Shown here: positions 5,858-9,215 of the stretch, one piece after another
Layout: each line of letters starts with the position of its first letter
Position numbering within the stretch: position 1 is the first letter of the stretch
Origin: an uncultured Collinsella sp.
GTDB taxonomy: Bacteria; Actinomycetota; Coriobacteriia; Coriobacteriales; Coriobacteriaceae
Assembly: GCA_937950415.1 (NCBI GenBank)
Contig: CALFDL010000305.1
Coordinates: 1-9,215 of the forward strand
DNA: 9,215 nt
Direction: 5' to 3'
The notes under the pieces: generated by a model
Told to the model about the DNA's origin: nothing
What the model saw: the letters and a program-made list of their open reading frames with translations, nothing else
Database searches by the model: none
Made by a program: the position numbers and the translations under genes

Positions 5858-5892
5858 AATGTTGCATGAGGGACGGTCCCTTATGTTACATT
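5858..5892. repeat. 35-bp near-perfect palindrome between nadA and nadB
   Basis: Centred on 5875, each side has 17 positions. The core AGGGAC-G-GTCCCT is perfect; outward pairing continues with GCATG/TATGT (two G-U wobbles), one T-T mismatch, then AATGT/ACATT. As RNA it would form a stable hairpin ending 2 nt before the AAGGGAGAGGA ribosome binding site of nadB. There is no U tract. It looks like an interspersed REP-type palindrome that landed in the operon, or a translational or processing control element. Confidence 0.65.
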
Positions 5893-5909
5893 CAAGGGAG
5901 AGGATTCCT

Positions 5910-7286
5910 GTGGAAACCAAGCAATACCCCGATATGGAGTGCGACGTCGTCATTGCCGGCTGCGGCGTAGCGGGCCTGTATGCGGCTCTCAACCTGCCGA
6001 CGAGCATGCGCGTGATCATGCTCTCCAAGGGCGCTGTCGACGAGTGCGATTCGATGCTCGCGCAGGGCGGCATTTGCGTGCTGCCCGAGGGCTCGGACTA
6101 CGATGCCTTCTTTGAGGACACCATGCATGCCGGCCACTACGAGAACCGCCGCGAGAGCGTCGACATCATGATCCGCTCGAGCCGCTCGGTCATCAACGAC
6201 CTGCTGGCGATGGGCGTGGACTTTGAGCGCAAGGCCGACGGCAGCCTCGACTTTACCCGCGAGGGTGCGCACAGCCGTCCGCGCATTGCCTTCCATGCCG
6301 ATATCACCGGCAAGGAGATTACGACCAAGCTGCTTCAGGCCGTTCGCAAGCTGGACAACGTGCAGATTTTGGAGCACGTGGCCATGACCGACATCCTGAC
6401 GGGCGAGCGTGACGGCGCCACGGTGTGTGCCGGTGTCGTCGCCGTTCCCGTGGACGAGGACAACTCGGTTCGCCCCGCCGACGAGCTGGCAAATGCCGCC
6501 GAGGGCGTGCATGCCGGCGAGCCGTTTAAGATCCATGCCCGTCATACGTTGTGGGCAACGGGCGGCATCGGCGGCGTGTACGATCACTCGACCAACTACC
6601 CGCAGCTCACGGGCGATGCCTGCTATATCGCTCAGGAGCACGGCATTAAGATGGAGCACCTGGACTACGTGCAGATTCACCCCACGGGACTGTTCTCGCC
6701 GCAGCCGGGCCGCACCTTCCTGATTAGCGAGAGCTGCCGCGGCGAGGGCGCGATTTTGCTCAACGCCGCCGGCGAGCGTTTTACCGACGAGTTGCAGCCG
6801 CGCGACGTTGTCGCCGCCGCCATCCGCGAGCAGATGAAGCAGGACGGCACCGAGCACGAGTGGCTGAGCTTTGCCCCCGTCGAGCGTGACGTGGTGACCG
6901 GGCACTTTGCCAACATTCGCGCGCGCTGCCTGGAGGACGGCCGCGACATCTTGGACGAGCCCATTCCCGTTACGCCGACGCAGCACTACTTTATGGGCGG
7001 CGTGTGGGTCGACAGGGACGGCCGCACCTCGATGCCCGAACTCTACGCCGCGGGCGAGACGGCCTGCAACGGCGTTCACGGCAAGAACCGCCTTGCATCA
7101 AACAGTCTGCTCGAAGCACTGGTCTGGGGTCGTCGCGCCGCGTGGTACATGCGTACCGGCGAGTCGCTGGCCGTGGAGCAGGCGGGCGATCCCGCGCTCG
7201 ATGGCCGTCATCGCGCCCTGAGCGCCGGCACCCTGGCAATCGATGATTTGGCCCGTGCCGCCGGCACGCAGGCCGTGGAGGAGTAG
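5910..7286 (+). CDS. nadB: L-aspartate oxidase (NadB)
   Basis: A flavoenzyme oxidising L-aspartate to iminoaspartate, the substrate of NadA. With the GTG start at 5910 it has 458 residues. Motifs: FAD-binding DVVIAGCGVAGLYAA (12-26), SMLAQGGICV (48-57), TREGAHSRPRIAFHADITG (116-134), ATGGIGGVY (216-224), IHPTGL (256-261), ESCRGEGA (274-281) and the FAD-binding end ELYAAGETACNGVHGKNRLA (377-396). The active-site set equivalent to E. coli Glu121, His244, Arg290 and His351 is present as Glu118, His257, Arg298 and His359. The GTG is chosen because AGGGAGAGGA sits 5 nt upstream; in-frame ATGs at 5859 and 5883 lie in the palindrome and add non-homologous residues. It is about 80 residues shorter than E. 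coli NadB, lacking most of the C-terminal helical domain. The iminoaspartate it makes is unstable, so a coupled operon makes sense. Confidence 0.95.
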   Translation: METKQYPDMECDVVIAGCGVAGLYAALNLPTSMRVIMLSKGAVDECDSMLAQGGICVLPEGSDYDAFFEDTMHAGHYENRRESVDIMIRSSRSVINDLLAMGVDFERKADGSLDFTREGAHSRPRIAFHADITGKEITTKLLQAVRKLDNVQILEHVAMTDILTGERDGATVCAGVVAVPVDEDNSVRPADELANAAEGVHAGEPFKIHARHTLWATGGIGGVYDHSTNYPQLTGDACYIAQEHGIKMEHLDYVQIHPTGLFSPQPGRTFLISESCRGEGAILLNAAGERFTDELQPRDVVAAAIREQMKQDGTEHEWLSFAPVERDVVTGHFANIRARCLEDGRDILDEPIPVTPTQHYFMGGVWVDRDGRTSMPELYAAGETACNGVHGKNRLASNSLLEALVWGRRAAWYMRTGESLAVEQAGDPALDGRHRALSAGTLAIDDLARAAGTQAVEE

Positions 7287-7289
7287 ACC

Positions 7290-8150
7290 ATGAATCCCAT
7301 TACCATGAAGCTCGTCGTCGATGATCTGATTCTGCAGGCTCTGCGCGAGGACATCACGTTTGAGGACGTGAGCACGGCGAGCGTGTGCCCCATGGCGCGT
7401 CCCGCTACCGTGGAGCTTATCGCCAAGGCCGACGGCATCATCGCCGGCTTGGATGTGTTCGCTCGCACCTTTGAGCTGCTGGATTCGCAGAGCTCGGTGC
7501 TGTTTGATGTTGCCGACGGTGACGAGGTACACGCCGGCGACCACGTGGGCCAGGTGCGCGGCGATGCGCGCGTGCTGCTTTCGGGCGAGCGCGTGGCGCT
7601 CAACTACCTGCAGCGCATGAGCGGTATCGCTACCTATACGCACAGAATGGCAGCGGCGCTCGAGGGTACCAAGACCGTGCTCGTCGACACACGCAAGACC
7701 ACGCCGGGCATGCGCGTCTTTGAGAAGGCCGCGGTCGAGATCGGCGGCGGCAGCAACCATCGCTACAACCTGTCGACAGCCGTCATGCTCAAGGACAACC
7801 ACATCGATGCCGCCGGTGGTGTGACGTGTGCGATCGAGATGGCACGCGCCCACGCATCGTTTACCACGACGGTCGAGATCGAGTGCGAGAACCTGGACAT
7901 GGTACGCGAGGCCGTGGAGGCCGGTGCCGACATCATCATGTTCGACAACATGACCCACGATGACATGGCTGCCGCGATTGAGCTTATCGCCGGCCGCGCC
8001 AAGACCGAGTGCTCGGGCAATGTGGATGCCAGCAATATCCGCGCCCTGGCCGATCTGGGCGTCGACTTTATTAGCTCGGGCGCGCTGACACACTCCGCCC
8101 CGATCCTCGACCTCTCGCTGAAGCACCTGCGTCTGCTGGACGGTAAATAA
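7290..8150 (+). CDS. nadC: Nicotinate-nucleotide pyrophosphorylase, carboxylating (NadC)
   Basis: Quinolinate phosphoribosyltransferase, joining quinolinate and PRPP to give nicotinate mononucleotide, CO2 and pyrophosphate, the third de novo NAD step. It has 286 residues, normal for the family. The N-terminal domain spans about 1-115 with SGERVALNYLQRMSGIAT (98-115). The PRPP/quinolinate-binding barrel has DTRKTTPGMR (133-142), GGGSNHRYNLS (152-162), LKDNHID (167-173), VEIECEN, DIIMFDNMT, SGNVDASNI and the ISSGALTHS loop near the end. The ATG at 7290 is preceded by GGAGGAG at the end of nadB, with only 3 nt between the nadB stop and this start. Its TAA shares one base with the niaR ATG (TAATG). 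Confidence 0.97.
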   Translation: MNPITMKLVVDDLILQALREDITFEDVSTASVCPMARPATVELIAKADGIIAGLDVFARTFELLDSQSSVLFDVADGDEVHAGDHVGQVRGDARVLLSGERVALNYLQRMSGIATYTHRMAAALEGTKTVLVDTRKTTPGMRVFEKAAVEIGGGSNHRYNLSTAVMLKDNHIDAAGGVTCAIEMARAHASFTTTVEIECENLDMVREAVEAGADIIMFDNMTHDDMAAAIELIAGRAKTECSGNVDASNIRALADLGVDFISSGALTHSAPILDLSLKHLRLLDGK

Positions 8151-8695
8151 TGAACGCCCGCGAGCGTCGCCGTGCCATCATGGGCGTGCTCGAGCGAGCC
8201 AAGGGCCCCGTCTCCGGCAGCGCGCTTGCCCGCGAGGTGGGTGTGAGCCGCCAGGTCGTGGTGCAGGACATCGCCCTGCTGCGCGCCGATGGGCACGATA
8301 TCGTGGCGACCAATCGCGGCTACGTGCTGCAGGAGGCCCCCAGCAGCCCCGCTGTGCCCACGCGCTTGGTCAAGGTTCGCCACGGCGTGGAGCAGGCAGG
8401 CGATGAGCTCACGAGTATCGTCGACGCCGGTGGTGCCGTGCTCAATGTGATCGTCAACCATCGTGTGTACGGCAAGATCACGGCCGATCTGGACATCCGC
8501 AATCGTCGCGATGTTGAGCGCTACCTGCACGATATCGAGAGCGGCAAGAGCTTTCCACTACTAACGGTGACGAGCGGCTACCACTTCCATCGCATTGCGG
8601 CAGAGGACGAGCAAACCCTCGACGAGATCGAGGCCATGCTCAAGGAGAAGGGCTACTTGGCAGACCTGATGCCTTACGAAGATGATCTGTCATAG
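8150..8695 (+). CDS. niaR: NiaR-type (3H domain) nicotinate-responsive transcriptional repressor of NAD synthesis
   Basis: A 181-residue repressor. Residues 5-60 form a winged helix-turn-helix (RRAIMGVLERAKGPVSGSALA, then VSRQVVVQDIALLRADG and NRGYVL), as in the DeoR/BirA-like N-termini of this family. Residues 73-170 are the 3H domain: RHGVEQAGDEL, VNHRVYGKI, and TSGYHFHRIA. The predicted metal ligands are His78, Glu86, His145 and His147, which match by spacing the nickel site I recall for Thermotoga TM1602 (His79, Glu87, His144, His146). The family (also called YrxA, or NadR in some annotation) represses NAD synthesis or niacin uptake genes when nicotinate is plentiful. Being last in the operon it should autoregulate through the 4744-4787 repeat. 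Do not confuse it with the enterobacterial NadR kinase. The ATG overlaps the nadC stop by one base. Confidence 0.94.
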   Translation: MNARERRRAIMGVLERAKGPVSGSALAREVGVSRQVVVQDIALLRADGHDIVATNRGYVLQEAPSSPAVPTRLVKVRHGVEQAGDELTSIVDAGGAVLNVIVNHRVYGKITADLDIRNRRDVERYLHDIESGKSFPLLTVTSGYHFHRIAAEDEQTLDEIEAMLKEKGYLADLMPYEDDLS

Positions 8696-8702
8696 CCGAC
8701 GA

Positions 8703-8806
8703 CGCAAACGCCCCTAAGCGGCAACCTGACGTTCAATCGTCGGTCGCGTACCGAAGTACGCTTCCCTCCTCTTTCACGTCACCTTGCTCGCTTAGGGGCG
8801 TTTGCG
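8703..8806. repeat. 104-bp three-tiered nested inverted repeat, possible structured RNA or palindromic element
   Basis: The outer arms are a perfect 18-bp repeat (8703-8720 with 8789-8806; right arm CGCTTAGGGGCGTTTGCG). Inside follow GCAA/TTGC (8721-8724, 8784-8787; one bulged base at 8788), a symmetrical CC/CC internal loop, TGACGT/ACGTCA (8727-8732, 8776-8781), a 13/14-nt asymmetric loop, and a 6-bp hairpin GCGTAC/GTACGC (8746-8751, 8756-8761). The tetraloop is CGAA on the plus strand and UUCG closed by C-G on the minus strand, the classic extra-stable form, which suggests the functional RNA is the minus strand. No U tract follows on either side. It begins 7 nt after the niaR stop. No open reading frame fits it. 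Confidence 0.8.
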
Positions 8807-8852
8807 CTGACGTGAGCTCAACCTGCGACGGTGCCTAATTGGTTATCCGCAC

Positions 8853-8893
8853 AAAAAAGGAGGCCTCCGCGGCGATGCGGAGGCCTCCTTTTT
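8853..8893. terminator. Bidirectional intrinsic terminator between niaR and the ferredoxin gene
   Basis: The 12-bp GC-rich stem GGAGGCCTCCGC/GCGGAGGCCTCC (8859-8870, 8877-8888) with a 6-nt loop is flanked by A6 (8853-8858) and T5 (8889-8893). It therefore works as a U-tracted terminator on both strands, ending the nad operon on the plus strand and the ferredoxin transcript on the minus strand. Confidence 0.93.
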
Positions 8894-8931
8894 GTGCACG
8901 GTGTACTTTTGAGTGTGCAAGTGGGGAGTTG

Positions 8932-9117
8932 TTACTCCTCGACGATCTCGGTGATCGCGCCGGCGGGGCAAGCGTCCTGGCAAGCGCCACAGGCGACGCA
9001 GGAGTCCTCGTCAGCGACGGTAGCGACGTCCTGGAGCTCCAGAACGCCAGCGGGGCAGGAGTCGACGCAAACGCCACAAGCGATGCACTCGTCGGCATCA
9101 ATTACGGGATGAGCCAT
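8932..9117 (-). CDS. Small 2[4Fe-4S] bacterial-type ferredoxin
   Basis: A soluble electron carrier of 61 residues, close to the 55-60 typical of clostridial ferredoxins. The two cluster motifs are C11-x2-C14-x2-C17-x3-C21-P (CIACGVCVDSCP) and C40-x2-C43-x2-C46-x3-C50-P (CVACGACQDACP), each with the following Pro; both are intact. The sequence is acidic and internally symmetrical, as expected. The ATG at 9117 gives the usual short N-terminus and follows AGAGAGGA by 8 nt. A longer in-frame reading from 9183 would add 22 non-ferredoxin residues that overlap the likely promoter, so I reject it. It probably serves low-potential electron transfer of an anaerobe (pyruvate:ferredoxin oxidoreductase, hydrogenase or similar); the partner cannot be told from here. 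It is a single-gene unit ending at the shared terminator. Confidence 0.96.
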   Translation of the reverse strand: MAHPVIDADECIACGVCVDSCPAGVLELQDVATVADEDSCVACGACQDACPAGAITEIVEE

Positions 9118-9178
9118 GGTAGTTTCCTCTCTGTTGACCGACGCTACAGGCGATGCGCGCCGGTTTGATTCGGGCAAA

Positions 9179-9206
9179 AACATACCACGGGAGCGACCGT
9201 TTGCAA
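9179..9206 (-). promoter_or_regulatory. Tentative promoter of the ferredoxin gene
   Basis: On the minus strand -35 TTGCAA (9206-9201) and -10 TATGTT (9184-9179), each 4 of 6 to consensus, are 16 bp apart. The leader to the ATG at 9117 would be about 55 nt. The match is moderate but well placed. Confidence 0.4.
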
Positions 9207-9215
9207 TACCCTCTG

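Noticed and set aside
5859..5909. Upstream ATG starts for NadB giving 17 or 9 extra residues
   Set aside because: The extension is encoded by the palindrome and has no ribosome binding site, whereas GTG 5910 has AGGGAGAGGA at ideal distance.
4787..6073. Very long minus-strand reading (428 codons) opposite nadA and the start of nadB
   Set aside because: It is the antisense mirror of high-GC genes: composition is rich in His/Leu/Asp/Val with no recognisable motif, while the opposite strand encodes well-conserved enzymes. The same applies to 5892-7079, 7098-8126 and 7763-8530 on the minus strand.
8703..8806. Simple intrinsic terminator for niaR
   Set aside because: The loop is about 70 nt with further helices and no U tract follows; a proper bidirectional terminator occurs just downstream at 8853-8893.
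8932..9183. Ferredoxin starting at 9183 (83 residues)
   Set aside because: The extra N-terminal residues are not ferredoxin-like and overlap the likely -10 box; the ATG at 9117 has a clear AGAGAGGA site.

Overview
The window reads as high-GC chromosomal DNA from an anaerobic actinomycete, most like a Coriobacteriia genome of the Collinsella type. That placement is inferred from base composition, strong purine-rich ribosome binding sites, the [NiFe]-hydrogenase/nickel genes, a small 2[4Fe-4S] ferredoxin and a nadABC operon closed by a 3H-domain repressor; no phylogenetic marker is present. All eleven genes I accept are housekeeping or regulatory, and I see no transposase, phage gene or CRISPR array.

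Left part, minus strand (1-1218): a nickel/hydrogenase operon reading leftwards, consisting of a small helical His-containing protein (82 aa), the nickel-responsive repressor NikR with an unusual His/Cys-rich N-terminal tail, and the first 137 codons of hypF, cut by the window edge. Next comes thioredoxin (trxA, minus, 1440-1760) with its own hairpin terminator at 1291-1327. Divergent from it, at 1897-2472, is a gene for a probable uracil-DNA-glycosylase-fold protein that seems to have lost the catalytic motifs. A GC-rich inverted repeat overlaps the divergent promoter region.

Middle part, minus strand (2537-4536): a two-gene signalling operon. A LytTR-type response regulator is followed, with a one-base overlap, by a GHKL (AgrC-like) sensor histidine kinase with about seven predicted membrane helices. 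No AgrB/AgrD-type signal genes accompany it.

Right part, plus strand (4744-8695): the de novo NAD operon nadA-nadB-nadC-niaR. NadB (L-aspartate oxidase) makes iminoaspartate, NadA (quinolinate synthase, Fe-S) condenses it with dihydroxyacetone phosphate, and NadC converts quinolinate to nicotinate mononucleotide. The last gene encodes the 3H-domain repressor NiaR, which presumably acts on a striking 19+19 bp perfect inverted repeat that contains the -35 hexamer and spacer of the nadA promoter. A 35-bp near-perfect palindrome lies between nadA and nadB, just ahead of the nadB ribosome binding site.

After niaR lie a 104-bp three-tiered nested inverted repeat (8703-8806), which on the minus strand folds to a C(UUCG)G-capped hairpin, and then a bidirectional terminator. 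A convergent 61-aa 2[4Fe-4S] ferredoxin gene (minus, 8932-9117) ends the window. The nested element is the least explained structure here and the best candidate for something undescribed.
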